Shown: positions 19,714 to 29,104, counted from the first letter of the stretch. The stretch is DNA of 64,000 bases from Tolypothrix sp. PCC 7910 (GCF_011769525.1 NZ_CP050440.1:3101501-3165500); one strand, 5' to 3'. Notes: generated by a model not told the origin, from the letters alone. Translations and numbers: made by a program.

Positions 19714-20106
19714 TTACTTGCGCTGTAGGTGTAATTCGAGGAATGCAGATAATTCTTCTTTAGAAATTTCTCGCTGCACTACTCGAATTACCATGTTATA
19801 AGTTTCATCAGCCAACAAGTTCAAACTATAACCGTTCAATGTAAGAAAAGTATCCATCACAGCAAATGCAGTGCGTTTGTTACCATCAATAAAAGGATGA
19901 TTCATCGCTAGATGGTATAGATAAGCTGCTGCTTGATCGGATATTGTCGGATGAAGCAGTTCACCGCCAAAAGTAGCCTGAGGTTGAGCTAAAGCTGAAT
20001 CAAGTAAGCCTGCGTCTCTAATACCAGTAGTACCACCAAATATTTCAATTTGGCGTTCGTGAATCTTGATAACTTGGGAAGTAGAAAGAAATCTAGGAGT
20101 TTGCAA
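19714..20106 (-). CDS. Doc/Fic-family toxin (death-on-curing)
   Basis: This 130-residue protein has the Fic/Doc core HPFIDGNKRTAFAVM, corresponding to the HxFx(D/E)GNxR motif with Doc-type Lys. The family opening FLSTSQVIKIHERQIEIFGG.TGIRDAGLLDSALAQPQATF is also present. Doc proteins phosphorylate EF-Tu and arrest translation. The only start in position is a TTG at 20106, which lies inside the 3' end of the upstream gene, so the two frames overlap by 14 bases and are probably translationally coupled. Chromosomal Doc homologues of this type are common; whether it is toxic is not shown. Confidence 0.85.
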   Translation of the reverse strand: MQTPRFLSTSQVIKIHERQIEIFGGTTGIRDAGLLDSALAQPQATFGGELLHPTISDQAAAYLYHLAMNHPFIDGNKRTAFAVMDTFLTLNGYSLNLLADETYNMVIRVVQREISKEELSAFLELHLQRK

Positions 20107-20404
20107 GGCGACGATATACCTCTTCCCATTTCTTTTCAGAAGCTAAATAAGCCTGCCATACCTCATCATCTTCAGCAATTTGATTTGAGGTGGTATCGTC
20201 TAATTGTTCTTTGCTGTTCTCGGTTTCAAGAAAAGATGCTGCAAAACCAGGAATACTCAACAATTCTTCCGTCACCCTAGTTTCTGCTGTTTCTTGTAAA
20301 TAAGCTAAAAAAGCAACCGCTACTCGCAAGCGTTCAGGAGAAAGTTGACGTAATCGGCTTTCTGCTTCCGATAAATAAATGCTGTGCTTTTGTTCTGCTG
20401 CCAT
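20093..20404 (-). CDS. Probable partner (antitoxin candidate) of the Doc protein
   Basis: This protein of about 103 residues is acidic and mainly helical, with LSEAESRLRQLSPERLRVAVAFLAYLQE near the start and EDDEVWQAYLASEKKWEEVYRRL at the end. It does not look like classical Phd. The toxin gene starts within its last codons, the usual order for an antitoxin. Two ATGs in a row follow GGGAG; the second (20404) has the better spacing. The role is inferred from position only. Confidence 0.6.
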   Translation of the reverse strand: MAAEQKHSIYLSEAESRLRQLSPERLRVAVAFLAYLQETAETRVTEELLSIPGFAASFLETENSKEQLDDTTSNQIAEDDEVWQAYLASEKKWEEVYRRLANS

Positions 20405-20586
20405 CATTACTCCCTGAAAATATGCTGCCATAGCTGATAAATCAGTTCGGCTGCTGACTTGAGTTTATCGCAGATTTTTATAGGGTGGTACCTGCCAGCC
20501 CTTTCAATGCGAACAAATGAACTACTAAATCAATACTTACGAAATTACAAGGATTTGAAGATTTAATTCACATTAAACGTACTTTT

Positions 20587-22314
20587 CTAATTTTTATTCC
20601 ACATAGAGTCATAGCAATATTCAGCCAGAGAATCTGTTCTAACTTGAATTTCTTCTTTTCCCCATTTTCCAGGGACATTTTTCGTAAATTCCTGCGTCAA
20701 TACAAAGTTAGATTGCTTGTATATCTCTATTTTTTCAAGAAAGTTCTTATTACCAGCTTTTTCGTTTAGTTCTGCTCCCAAAGGCAATAAATTACCAATA
20801 GAACCTACAAAATCTTCTGTACTATATGCCTGAGGTAATATATGTTCCAAGGTAATGCTATCAGGTTTAAACTCGTTTGTCGTTTGCTTGACAGATTCAA
20901 TATAGCTAAAAATATATTGAATGATTTTTTTATCTGTAGTATGACTTTTGAGAAATTTCAATCTAGAGAAACTCTCTTTAAATGTTTGTTTGTCAGGCAG
21001 CCGTATCTCTAATTGTTTTTTGAACTCTTCTATAACTTTTCTAGCTGAATGCTTGTCTGTTGCTTCTAGTAATTGTCTAGCAGTTTTAGAATAGCTCCCC
21101 TCAATACCTGAAGGTCTCATAGAACATATAGCATTGAAAGAAAAGTGAAATTTTTCAATAAAAGAAAGAATTGTCTTCACATCCGATAATTTCAGATTTT
21201 TATTTTGCCAAGCTTTAAATAAACTTAAGATAAAAGGTCTTTGTTGACTAACATTAAAAATTTTTAAGGCAATTAAAGATTTATATAATTCTTTTTCTTC
21301 TTGTTGTTTAAAATCATCAATAACAGGAGATGAAATTTTAATGTATAGATTTGCATCACTGACTAACTCGGTTAAAAAGTTTTCGGCATTTATTTCACCA
21401 GTATTCCATAGTTTTTTAAAATGTTTGTAAACATTATCAGCACTTGTATAGTTATACCTAGCTATCCACCAGTGCCTTACAAAAGTTTCCAGACTACCTA
21501 CACCTTCTCTTGAAACTATTGTATTTCGCAAATCTTTCCATTTGGTCTTTGCAAAATCATCAGGGTGCTTTGTATTAAAACCTTTAAAGACTTTATTTTT
21601 TATTAAATCAACAAAACTTAAGTCCATTCCTCGTGCATTTAAAGTTTCAAAGATTGTGTAAGCCTCATCTTCTTCGCCAACCGTTATAAAAATTACTTTG
21701 AGATACTTCACAACTTGATCTCTGATCGCTTTTAAAAGACGTTCATATAGATTATCATCTACCTTAGATTGTCCAAACTTCTTTTTGAGTGACTCTCTAG
21801 ATGTATAGGAATAAAACTCGTTGTATGAGTTTAAGAGAGTTGTTTCTTCTTCTGTAGATGGAGATTCTTGTCTTTTTTCAAGATGCTGGATAGCTGTTTG
21901 AAAAAAAGGCTTAGGAGTTTCATTTTCTAATTTGAAGTAGTAGTTACCCTCATCATCTTTACCAGCAATATAATTTTCATATATAGATTCAGCAACATTG
22001 TTTTTGTCAATTTCTACAAACCTCTGGCAAAGAGCAGAGAGTAGAATAGTAAGTGTTGTAAGACGCTGTTGTCCATCAACAATTTGCATTGATACAGATT
22101 TATCATCCCCTACAAGGACAAGTGAACCAATAAAATATTCTTCATGCTTAAAGTTACCATCGCTATTGATAGAAATATTTGAAACTATATCATCCCACAA
22201 CTCGGAAATCTTCTCTTTAGTCCATGAATATTCCCTTTGAAATCTAGGAACAACATACTTTTTTTTGACGGAAAAGAGATCAGAAATTGTTCTCGTGTAT
22301 GCGTGTAGTTCCAT
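20587..22314 (-). CDS. DUF262/DUF1524 nuclease, GmrSD-like
   Basis: The protein of about 576 residues has the single-chain GmrSD layout. The N-terminal DUF262 carries VPRFQREYSWTKEKISELWDDI and VDGQQRLTTLTILLSAL near residue 80. The C-terminal DUF1524 HNH-type domain carries TLEHILPQAYS near residue 490, followed by GSIGNLLPLGAELN.KAGNKNF. GmrSD enzymes are type IV restriction nucleases that cut DNA with modified, for example glucosylated, cytosines in an NTP-dependent way. The start is taken at MELHAYTRTI because homologues usually begin there; the frame stays open up to 22419 with earlier starts, and none has a strong ribosome site. Gene and flanks are AT-rich, suggesting transfer. A defence role is inferred. 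Confidence 0.82.
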   Translation of the reverse strand: MELHAYTRTISDLFSVKKKYVVPRFQREYSWTKEKISELWDDIVSNISINSDGNFKHEEYFIGSLVLVGDDKSVSMQIVDGQQRLTTLTILLSALCQRFVEIDKNNVAESIYENYIAGKDDEGNYYFKLENETPKPFFQTAIQHLEKRQESPSTEEETTLLNSYNEFYSYTSRESLKKKFGQSKVDDNLYERLLKAIRDQVVKYLKVIFITVGEEDEAYTIFETLNARGMDLSFVDLIKNKVFKGFNTKHPDDFAKTKWKDLRNTIVSREGVGSLETFVRHWWIARYNYTSADNVYKHFKKLWNTGEINAENFLTELVSDANLYIKISSPVIDDFKQQEEKELYKSLIALKIFNVSQQRPFILSLFKAWQNKNLKLSDVKTILSFIEKFHFSFNAICSMRPSGIEGSYSKTARQLLEATDKHSARKVIEEFKKQLEIRLPDKQTFKESFSRLKFLKSHTTDKKIIQYIFSYIESVKQTTNEFKPDSITLEHILPQAYSTEDFVGSIGNLLPLGAELNEKAGNKNFLEKIEIYKQSNFVLTQEFTKNVPGKWGKEEIQVRTDSLAEYCYDSMWNKN

Positions 22315-22509
22315 CTTTGCAAGAAAACTTGGTAGGTTGGCGTTGAAAATTGTAGCATATAATGCAAGTATACTCATGAACTGTCCGATGTAACTACTTA
22401 TGAGTATCCTGCTTATCAAAAATAAATCAATTTTATTTGATGTATTCTATCTTAAAAAATACTGAGCAATCAGCCATTAATACTACATCTCATTCCGCTT
22501 GCTTTGACT

Positions 22510-23166
22510 TTAACGCCCTACTACAAGATTCTGTAAAATCAAATCAGCTCTTGATGGAAATCCATCGCTATACGCTACTGGAAACTGCAGAATAACATAA
22601 AAAACTTTCCCATTTTGCTGACCAAGGTAAACATCACCCACGATATCTTTACCTTTACTAAAAACTATCTTTTCTTTTGCCCAAGGATAGGCAACTTTTT
22701 GACTGCGGCTAACAACCCGCCAGCCATTAGATGCAATTAAACCATTCTTGCCATTTATAAAACTTCTTAACTGATTGAGATTTTTTAAATCATTTAAAAA
22801 GGCAACATGGATATATGCATTATCGTTTTTACTACCTCCAAAATTAGCAATAAATCTAACTCCAGTTCCTTCACCAGAACTATTACCTTCCGCAATAAAA
22901 TCTTTTTCAGGAAAGTAAGTACTAAATAAATCGCTGTATTGGTTATACAGTCTAAGGGTAGTAGGAGTTTTTTCCCCTTCAATGCTAATAGTCCCGGTTT
23001 TAGTGGCTGGTCTATTGGCTTTTGAGTTATAACTAGTTTGGATAGCAGTGGGTGCAGGTGTAACGCTATTCCCTGAGGAGAGTTGATTCTGTGCTGGTGT
23101 GGCGCAACCTAAGGTTGTTACCAGCAGAATTGCCCCCGTCATCAAATTCACAAGTTTAAGAGTCAT
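22510..23166 (-). CDS. Lipoprotein of unknown function
   Basis: This protein of about 218 residues has a lipoprotein signal: a hydrophobic stretch ending in the lipobox-like LVTTLGC. A Ser/Pro/Thr-rich linker and a soluble domain without recognised motifs follow. The soluble part contains LRLYNQYSDLFSTYFPEKDFIAEG and ends in a strand-rich segment (GKVFYVILQFPVAYSDGFPSRADLILQNLV). The start at 23166 is supported by AAGGACA directly upstream. It should be anchored in a membrane and face the periplasm. No function can be assigned. Confidence 0.75.
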   Translation of the reverse strand: MTLKLVNLMTGAILLVTTLGCATPAQNQLSSGNSVTPAPTAIQTSYNSKANRPATKTGTISIEGEKTPTTLRLYNQYSDLFSTYFPEKDFIAEGNSSGEGTGVRFIANFGGSKNDNAYIHVAFLNDLKNLNQLRSFINGKNGLIASNGWRVVSRSQKVAYPWAKEKIVFSKGKDIVGDVYLGQQNGKVFYVILQFPVAYSDGFPSRADLILQNLVVGR

Positions 23167-23235
23167 TGTCCTTAAAAATATTAGTTTTAACAATATATAA
23201 CTAGACTTTGTAACTTAGGTTACAGTTCCTAATGC

Positions 23236-23453
23236 TATAATGTGCACTTTTCTGGCTAAGTCAGAAATTCCTGGAGCAGATACAGTTAGGTACTAACCAT
23301 CCAGTGACAACAATCACTAGTGCCCATGATTAAGATCCTCCCGGTACAAACGTTAAGCTGGCATACTTCCTTATAACTGAACTCTAGCCGAGTCATTAAT
23401 AGGGAACACAATACTTGCCGACAGTCTTTATATTAAGGGCTGTCGGCTTTTTG
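23236..23453 (+). ncRNA. Candidate small RNA gene with promoter and terminator
   Basis: A perfect TATAAT (23236-23241) preceded by TGC is followed by about 205 bases without an open frame. They end in a textbook intrinsic terminator (GCCGACAG/CTGTCGGC then T5). Between them three short hairpins can form: TTTCTG/CAGAAA near 23250, GTTAG/CTAAC near 23286, and AGTGA/TCACT near 23304. No rightward gene follows for more than 1 kb. A clear -35 box is not visible. I could not match it to a known family (6S, Yfr, SRP). Confidence 0.45.
23417..23453 (+). terminator. Intrinsic terminator of the candidate small RNA
   Basis: GCCGACAG at 23417-23424 pairs with CTGTCGGC at 23440-23447. The loop is 15 bases, and TTTTTGTTATTT follows on the plus strand. 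Confidence 0.8.
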
Positions 23454-23481
23454 TTATTTGGGCATGGGGCATTGGGCATGG

Positions 23482-23539
23482 GGTAATGGGTAATGGGTAA
23501 TTGGTAATTGGTAATTGGTAATTGGTAATTGGTAATAGG
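23482..23539. repeat. Heptamer tandem repeat (GGTAATT)n
   Basis: About eight copies of a 7-mer run from GGTAATG variants into perfect GGTAATT units. This is STRR-type filler between the candidate small RNA and apcD. Confidence 0.85.
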
Positions 23540-23786
23540 AATAATTTGTTCTTTTCCCCCTGCACCCTGCCCCTTACTTTTTCCAAGTCTCCAGTCCCCA
23601 GTCCCCAATCCCCACCCATAAAAGTTCCCCACAAATGGTTGATAACTTGACATCAGCTTGCCAAGGCCACAACCAGTTGTGGGGAGAGTATGATCAAATT
23701 AGGAATGTTATCGATTTTGAGTGCTCAATGTCAGCACTCACTGTAGTAGACGCAAATCCACTACTCGAACCAGTACACAATTTGTA

Positions 23787-24272
23787 TCAAGACATAGCCT
23801 GAATAATGTAATCAAAGTAGGGTGATGCTTCCGCAGCGTCTTCTGCACTCAATAAGTCAAGGGCGGCTTTTTTGAGGGAAGCGATCGCTTCTACCATTCC
23901 AGGTACGGGAACGCCAAGTGAATTGTACATTTCCCGTACACCAATCAAACCGATTTTTTCGATTGGTTCTTTGTCGCCAGCAAGTACGCCGTAGGTAATC
24001 AGGCGTAAATACCAACCAAAGTCACGGATACATAGAGAACGCTGACGTTCGCCGTAAGCGTTTCCACCAGGAGAAATAAAGTCAGGACGCTTCTGCCATA
24101 ATTGTTTGGTTGCTTCCTGAACTATCTTTTTTTCGTTCTCAGCTAGGGTGCTAGCAATCCTTGTGCGCTTTGCACCGGTTTGCATAAAAGCTTGGATGCT
24201 TTTCAGTTCACCACTGCTGGGATAACGCAGTTCATCGTCGGCTTGGAGAATAACTTGGCTAATTACAGTCAT
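23787..24272 (-). CDS. apcD: Allophycocyanin alpha-B subunit (terminal emitter)
   Basis: The 161-residue protein, from the start [10 protein letters not shown], has the exact family length. It closely resembles Apc[58 protein letters not shown] and [10 protein letters not shown]. Cys81 is the bilin attachment site. ApcD sits in the phycobilisome core and passes energy to chlorophyll, mainly photosystem I. An upstream in-frame start five codons earlier is less likely given family length. Other phycobilisome genes are not nearby, which is usual for apcD. Confidence 0.95.
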   Translation of the reverse strand: MTVISQVILQADDELRYPSSGELKSIQAFMQTGAKRTRIASTLAENEKKIVQEATKQLWQKRPDFISPGGNAYGERQRSLCIRDFGWYLRLITYGVLAGDKEPIEKIGLIGVREMYNSLGVPVPGMVEAIASLKKAALDLLSAEDAAEASPYFDYIIQAMS

Positions 24273-24367
24273 GATTATTGCAATCACGCGAAATATTATT
24301 TGCTAGTTTAACGAGTTGGAGGTACACAAGTGAAGGGTTATACGCAGCGATGTATTGAATTGAAATG

Positions 24368-24540
24368 ATTGGGGATTGGGGACTAGGGATTGGGGATTGG
24401 GGATTGGGGATTTGGAAAAAGCAGGGGGCAGGGTGCAGGGTAAAAATAAATTAAAAATTCCTCCTATTACCAATTACCCATTACCAATTACCAAACCCCA
24501 AATGACAAATAACAAATGACAAATGACAAATGACAAACAC
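24368..24540. repeat. GGGGATT and AAATGAC heptamer filler before rlmD
   Basis: (GGGGATT)n lies at about 24368-24416. TTACCAATTACC words lie near 24470-24495. A run of CAAATGA/CAAATAA units at 24499-24533 supplies several ATGs in different frames. The rlmD start codon is the last of these. Confidence 0.8.
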
Positions 24541-25897
24541 AAATTGGCAACAGGGTGAATTAATTGAAGTGACGATCGCGGATTTGAGCGATACTGGTGA
24601 TGGTGTTGGCAGATATAACGATCGCGTTGTCTTTGTTCCCGATTCGGTACCAGGCGATCGCGTTGTTGTGCGCTTGTTACACGTGAAGCCGAAATATGCC
24701 CACGGCAAAGTTCAGGAATTATTGCAACGATCGCCCCATCGTCAAAGACCAAGTTGTATTGTGGCTGATAAATGCGGTGGTTGCCAATGGCAACATATTA
24801 ATTATGAGTTCCAGCTTACAGCTAAACGCAATCAAGTCATCCAAGCTTTGGAACGCATAGGTGGTTTCACGCAACCATTTGTAGATCCTGTACTTGTACC
24901 AGTTTCTCCTTTGGGTTATCGTAACAAAGCTACATATCCAGTCGGGAAATCTTCTACAGGGCAGGTACAAACTGGTTACTACCAAAAAGCTAGCCACCAA
25001 TTAATTAACTTGAATCAATGCCCAGTGCAAGACTCGCGATTAAATCCCATACTTGCTGAGGTGAAGCTGGATATTCAAAAGCGGGGTTGGCAAATTTATG
25101 ATGAACGTCGCCATCAAGGGCAAATCCGTCATTTAGGTTTACGCATTGGGCGGCGCACTGGGGAAATTTTATTAACTCTAGTTGTTAAAGATTGGCATTT
25201 AACAGGCATTGAAACCCAAGCACAGGAATGGTTGCAACGCTATCCCCAGTTAGTAGGTGTATCGTTAAATCGCAATGGCGATCGCACTAATGCCATCTTT
25301 GGTAGTGAGACTCACTGTATTGCTGGTATGCCATACTTGCGCGAAAAATTTGCAGGATTGGAATTCCAGGTACTACCCGATACGTTTTTTCAGGTTTATA
25401 CTGAAACAGCAGAGGCACTTTTAGAAGTAATTCAGTCAGAACTGAATCTTCAAGGGTATGAGGTATTGGTGGATGCCTACTGTGGAATTGGAACTTTGAC
25501 CTTGCCTTTGGCGAAACAAGTACAGCAAGCTACCGGGCTAGAAGTACAAGCAGAGGCAGTACAGCAAGCAATTTTGAATGCTCAACGCAATGGAATTAAT
25601 AATGTTACCTTCCAAACCGGGGCAGTAGAAAAATTGCTGCCACAGATGGAAAGCGTCCCAGATGTGGTACTACTCGATCCGCCTCGCAAAGGTTGCGATC
25701 GCGCTGTCATCGAATCTTTACGGCAAACGAAACCACAAAAAATCGTTTACGTCAGCTGTAAAGTAGCTACCTTGGCTCGAGACTTGAAGTTGCTCTGCCA
25801 AGATGGGCTATATACGCTCACACGGGTGCAACCTGCTGATTTTTTCCCGCAAACCGCTCATGTGGAAGCTGCCGCATTTCTTGCGTTATCACAATAA
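24530..25897 (+). CDS. rlmD: 23S rRNA (uracil-5-)-methyltransferase, RlmD family
   Basis: The 455-residue enzyme methylates a uridine to m5U in RNA. It has a TRAM RNA-binding domain (about 8-65) and an iron-sulfur cysteine cluster (CIVADKCGGC near 85). The SAM-binding motif VDAYCGIGTLTLPLA is near 305, DVVLLDPPRKG near 385, and the catalytic Cys lies in VYVSCKVATLARDL near 408. It belongs to the TrmA/RlmC/RlmD family, and 23S U1939 is the usual RlmD target. The start codon lies inside a CAAATGA repeat, so the exact N-terminus is less certain than the rest. Confidence 0.9.
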   Translation: MTNTNWQQGELIEVTIADLSDTGDGVGRYNDRVVFVPDSVPGDRVVVRLLHVKPKYAHGKVQELLQRSPHRQRPSCIVADKCGGCQWQHINYEFQLTAKRNQVIQALERIGGFTQPFVDPVLVPVSPLGYRNKATYPVGKSSTGQVQTGYYQKASHQLINLNQCPVQDSRLNPILAEVKLDIQKRGWQIYDERRHQGQIRHLGLRIGRRTGEILLTLVVKDWHLTGIETQAQEWLQRYPQLVGVSLNRNGDRTNAIFGSETHCIAGMPYLREKFAGLEFQVLPDTFFQVYTETAEALLEVIQSELNLQGYEVLVDAYCGIGTLTLPLAKQVQQATGLEVQAEAVQQAILNAQRNGINNVTFQTGAVEKLLPQMESVPDVVLLDPPRKGCDRAVIESLRQTKPQKIVYVSCKVATLARDLKLLCQDGLYTLTRVQPADFFPQTAHVEAAAFLALSQ

Positions 25898-26322
25898 TAC
25901 GGGGATACTGCCACCTTGACAAAAACTCAAATTTCAAATTTGTAGTCTATTGCATAGTAAAAATGCTAAAATTGAATTAAGCTAAAAATAGATTGATTTT
26001 TTTAAAAAACTGATGTTGCATAGACTCAATTAAATTATGAATCTGATTGTAAAATGCCAAATCGGCCAACAGACATAACATAAAAATGCTACTTTTAATT
26101 ATTAGCATTTTTTTAGTGACTGACTGCCTTTGGATATAACTCCAAGCCGTTTTATGTATTAAACAATCTCTAATTCATGAATAGAGTCAATGCTCCCTAG
26201 CATTTTCAAAATTTAGTTTTAAAGACGCAAGTTTGAAGGCAGCATGACCACCTCAATATTTATCAGGGTGCCTGTGATAGCAAACTGATGTCTAGCTAAC
26301 TGAAAGCTATGGGGTTTCTCTT
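25898..26322. other. Intergenic region after rlmD
   Basis: 425 AT-rich bases without a credible gene. The main structure is the terminator-like hairpin at 26082-26114. A small palindrome CAAATTTCAAATTTG follows the rlmD stop. The 3' part should hold the promoter of the RsbW-like gene. Confidence 0.5.
26082..26114 (+). terminator. Terminator-like hairpin
   Basis: AAAAATGCTA (26082-26091) pairs perfectly with TAGCATTTTT (26103-26112) around an 11-base loop, with more T following. It may end the rlmD transcript or lie in the leader of the next gene. Confidence 0.55.
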
Positions 26323-26787
26323 GTGATTACCATCTCGCTCCGTCCAGTTGGACGTTATTGGGGCACTATTAGTTTTGCCTCAACCCTCTATCTGTGTCCA
26401 ATCTTAGATTTACTCTTGGCAGAAATTCCAGAAAGAATGCAAGCAGAACTGCGGCTAGGGCTCCAAGAAGCCTTAGTCAACGCAGCAAAACATGGTAATA
26501 ACCTAGACCCTAGTAAAACAGTAGTAGTGCGTTTTTCCTTGATAGATAATCAATATTGGTGGATTATATCAGATCAAGGTAACGGTTTTAGTCCATCAGC
26601 TGAATCTGATTCCGATTGCGATCCCGATCCCATTGACTATCTCCCTCCAGACGAAGCAGAAAGTGGTCGAGGTCTATGTCTACTACATCAAATCTTTGAT
26701 CAAGTAGAGTGGAACCGAAAGGGCACAGAATTAAGGCTTTGTAAACAGCTAGAAACCCCCCGCCCCCGCCTATCTCTGCGGCGGTGA
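26323..26787 (+). CDS. RsbW-like ATP-binding protein (anti-sigma/switch kinase type)
   Basis: The 154-residue single-domain GHKL ATPase has an N-box RLGLQEALVNAAKHGN, a G1 box SDQGNGFSP and a G2 box SGRGLCLLHQIFDQVEW. This matches the HATPase_c_2 anti-sigma regulatory factor family, which acts in partner-switching as a Ser kinase on an STAS antagonist. It starts with GTG. No STAS or PP2C partner lies nearby, so the partner is elsewhere. The C-terminal tail is short and basic (RPRLSLRR). Confidence 0.85.
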   Translation: MITISLRPVGRYWGTISFASTLYLCPILDLLLAEIPERMQAELRLGLQEALVNAAKHGNNLDPSKTVVVRFSLIDNQYWWIISDQGNGFSPSAESDSDCDPDPIDYLPPDEAESGRGLCLLHQIFDQVEWNRKGTELRLCKQLETPRPRLSLRR

Positions 26788-26898
26788 TGCAAGGGATTGG
26801 GGAATGGGGATCGGGGATTAGGTATTAGTAAAGGGTCAAAGGTCAAGTGTCAAAAGTTATTGATTTTCCTTGTTTTCCCAGTCCCCAGTACCCAGTCC

Positions 26899-27195
26899 CT
26901 ATTCCCCAGTCTCCTTCCCCCCATGACCATGAGTTGGACAAGGGGGAGCAGAAATAGAACGATCTAACCAACCAGTAGCCTGTTCTAATCTGGCGAGTGC
27001 TTCTTGTGGCTGATCCTTCAGGAGAAACACCAGCGCAGCAGCGGCCTGTTCACGAGCGCGGGAATTGCGGTTAGACTTGAGGCGATGCCAATCATTAGGG
27101 GAAATGCTGAGCCTCTCCATGAGGGCTTGGGCTAGTTCCAGAGTGCTAAATTCATTCAGTTGACTGGTTTTAGGCAGCTGGGTAGGTTGAGACAT
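26899..27195 (-). CDS. Small conserved cyanobacterial protein
   Basis: The 98-residue protein has FSTLELAQALMERLSISPNDWHRLKSNR followed by a helical REQAAAALVFLLKDQPQEALARLEQATGWLD. I recognise it as a small protein type found in many cyanobacteria, without known function. The C-terminal end (PPCPTHGHGGKETGE) is encoded by DNA merging into CCCCAGTCC filler, so the tail may be repeat-derived. Confidence 0.6.
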   Translation of the reverse strand: MSQPTQLPKTSQLNEFSTLELAQALMERLSISPNDWHRLKSNRNSRAREQAAAALVFLLKDQPQEALARLEQATGWLDRSISAPPCPTHGHGGKETGE

Positions 27196-27304
27196 GAATT
27201 CAAATACTGAGTACTAAATGATAAGTGCTGAGTTAGTTTATAGTCTCAATTTTAGCTATTGACTATTGGCAGACTCTCATTTAATCATAATTTACTACTG
27301 CAAA

Positions 27305-27673
27305 ATGAAGCCGCCTAAACAGTTTTCTAATTCTTCACCCGAGGGAAATTCCGAAGCCGATTTTGAACAAGAACTGCAAGAAGTAGAGCGATCGCTTTTC
27401 TTGCTCAAAGAACGATACAATCAAGTGCAAAGCGATCGCGAACAAAAGGCACAATGGCAACAGCGTCGCCAAGAATTGCAGCAAAATAAAAATCCTACCC
27501 CAGAAATTAAGGCAGAGTTACAGCAAATAAAACAGCAGTTGGAAGCGCTAGAACTAAACCTAGAAAGCCAATTATTTTCTTGGCGTAGCTTCAAGAAACC
27601 TTTCTGGCAAGCCGTCCGCTTTGGTGGAATGGGCGTTATCATAGGCTGGATATTAAAGTCCTGTGCTGGGTAA
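27305..27673 (+). CDS. Coiled-coil protein with C-terminal membrane helix
   Basis: The 122-residue protein starts at MKPPKQFSN. A long Gln/Glu-rich coiled coil (about residues 18-90) is followed by one C-terminal hydrophobic helix (VRFGGMGVIIGWILKSCA), suggesting a tail-anchored protein. The gene ends 3 bases before asnS in the same direction, so the two are probably cotranscribed. Function unknown. Confidence 0.65.
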   Translation: MKPPKQFSNSSPEGNSEADFEQELQEVERSLFLLKERYNQVQSDREQKAQWQQRRQELQQNKNPTPEIKAELQQIKQQLEALELNLESQLFSWRSFKKPFWQAVRFGGMGVIIGWILKSCAG

Positions 27674-27676
27674 ATT

Positions 27677-29068
27677 ATGGTAAATCGACGAATTGTAGAA
27701 ATATTGCGAAGTGGTGAACCTGATGACTCCCTCGTAGTTCAAGGCTGGGTGCGGACGAAACGCGAGTTGAAAGGGTTTGCTTTTATTGAAGTTAATGACG
27801 GTTCATCTTTGGCAAATTTGCAAGTTGTGATCAACGAAGATGTGCCAGACTACGATGTGATTTTAAAAAAAGTCAATACAGGTGCGGCGGTAGAAGTAGC
27901 TGGCGTGTTGGTAGCTTCCCAAGGTAAAGGACAGCGAATTGAACTCAAAGCCGAAACCGTGAAAGTCTATGGTGAAGCTGATCCCGAAGTTTATCCACTG
28001 CAAAAGAAACGCCACTCCTTTGAATTTTTGCGTACCATTGGACATTTGCGATCGCGTACTAATTCTTTTGGTGCAGTTTTCCGCGTCCGCAATGCTTGTT
28101 CTACAGCCATTCACAACTTTTTCCAAGAAAGAGGCTTTTTGTGGGTACACACACCCATCATTACGGCTAGCGATTGCGAAGGTGCAGGTGAATTATTTAG
28201 CGTCACCAGCTTGGATCTGAAAAATATTCCCCGCACAGAAAACCAAGCAGTAGATTATAGCCAAGACTTTTTTGGTAAACCTACATATTTAACTGTGAGT
28301 GGACAGCTAGAAGCCGAAGTGATGGCGATGGCGTTTAGCAACGTCTACACCTTTGGCCCTACTTTCCGTGCAGAAAATTCCAACACCTCGCGCCACTTAG
28401 CCGAATTTTGGATGGTTGAGCCAGAAATGGCATTTTGTGACCTAGAAGGTGATATGGATTTAGCTGAGGCGTTTCTCAAATATATATTTAAATATGTGTT
28501 GGAAAAATGCCCAGAAGATATGGAATTTTTTAATCAACGCATTGATAATTCTGTATTAGCAACCGCCGAAAATATTATTAATAATCAATTTGAGCGTTTA
28601 ACTTATACAGATGCCATCAAACTTTTAGAAAAGGCTGATTTCAAGTTTGAATATCCCGTAAGTTGGGGACTAGATTTACAGTCAGAACACGAACGCTATT
28701 TAGCAGAACAACTGTTTAAAAAACCAGTAATTGTCACAGATTATCCAGCGCAAATCAAAGCATTTTATATGCGGTTAAACGATGATGAAAAGACCGTGCG
28801 CGCAATGGATATTCTGGCACCGAAAATCGGCGAAATCATTGGCGGTTCACAACGAGAAGAACGCTTAGAAGTGCTAGAACGCCGCATATTAGCGCAAGGA
28901 ATGAAGCCAGAAGATTTGTGGTGGTATCTGGATTTACGCCGTTATGGTACAGTTCCCCATGCTGGTTTTGGTTTGGGTTTTGAACGACTCGTGCAATTTA
29001 TCACAGGTATGGCAAATATCAGAGATGTGATCCCCTTCCCACGTACACCGCAAAGTGCGGAGTTTTAA
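27677..29068 (+). CDS. asnS: Asparaginyl-tRNA synthetase
   Basis: This 463-residue class II synthetase charges tRNA-Asn. An OB-fold anticodon domain ([25 protein letters not shown]) leads to the catalytic domain. Motif 2 is [24 protein letters not shown], and motif 3 is [15 protein letters not shown]. The adjacent [17 protein letters not shown] segment is typical of AsnRS rather than AspRS. Length is normal. A strong hairpin lies about 110 bases downstream. Confidence 0.96.
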   Translation: MVNRRIVEILRSGEPDDSLVVQGWVRTKRELKGFAFIEVNDGSSLANLQVVINEDVPDYDVILKKVNTGAAVEVAGVLVASQGKGQRIELKAETVKVYGEADPEVYPLQKKRHSFEFLRTIGHLRSRTNSFGAVFRVRNACSTAIHNFFQERGFLWVHTPIITASDCEGAGELFSVTSLDLKNIPRTENQAVDYSQDFFGKPTYLTVSGQLEAEVMAMAFSNVYTFGPTFRAENSNTSRHLAEFWMVEPEMAFCDLEGDMDLAEAFLKYIFKYVLEKCPEDMEFFNQRIDNSVLATAENIINNQFERLTYTDAIKLLEKADFKFEYPVSWGLDLQSEHERYLAEQLFKKPVIVTDYPAQIKAFYMRLNDDEKTVRAMDILAPKIGEIIGGSQREERLEVLERRILAQGMKPEDLWWYLDLRRYGTVPHAGFGLGFERLVQFITGMANIRDVIPFPRTPQSAEF

Positions 29069-29104
29069 TTTCGCATTAATTACAAAGTAGCTATTCTTTT
29101 CCGG

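Noticed and set aside
23236-23453. Identification of the small RNA as 6S RNA, SRP RNA or Yfr1
   Set aside because: No long closing stem with a central bubble, no SRP tetraloop core and no CACTCCTCACAC motif were seen, so only an unnamed candidate is reported.
23396-23653. Leftward frames over the GGTAATT repeat
   Set aside because: Encodes repeat peptide (ITNYQLPITNYQLP) only and overlaps the candidate small RNA terminator.
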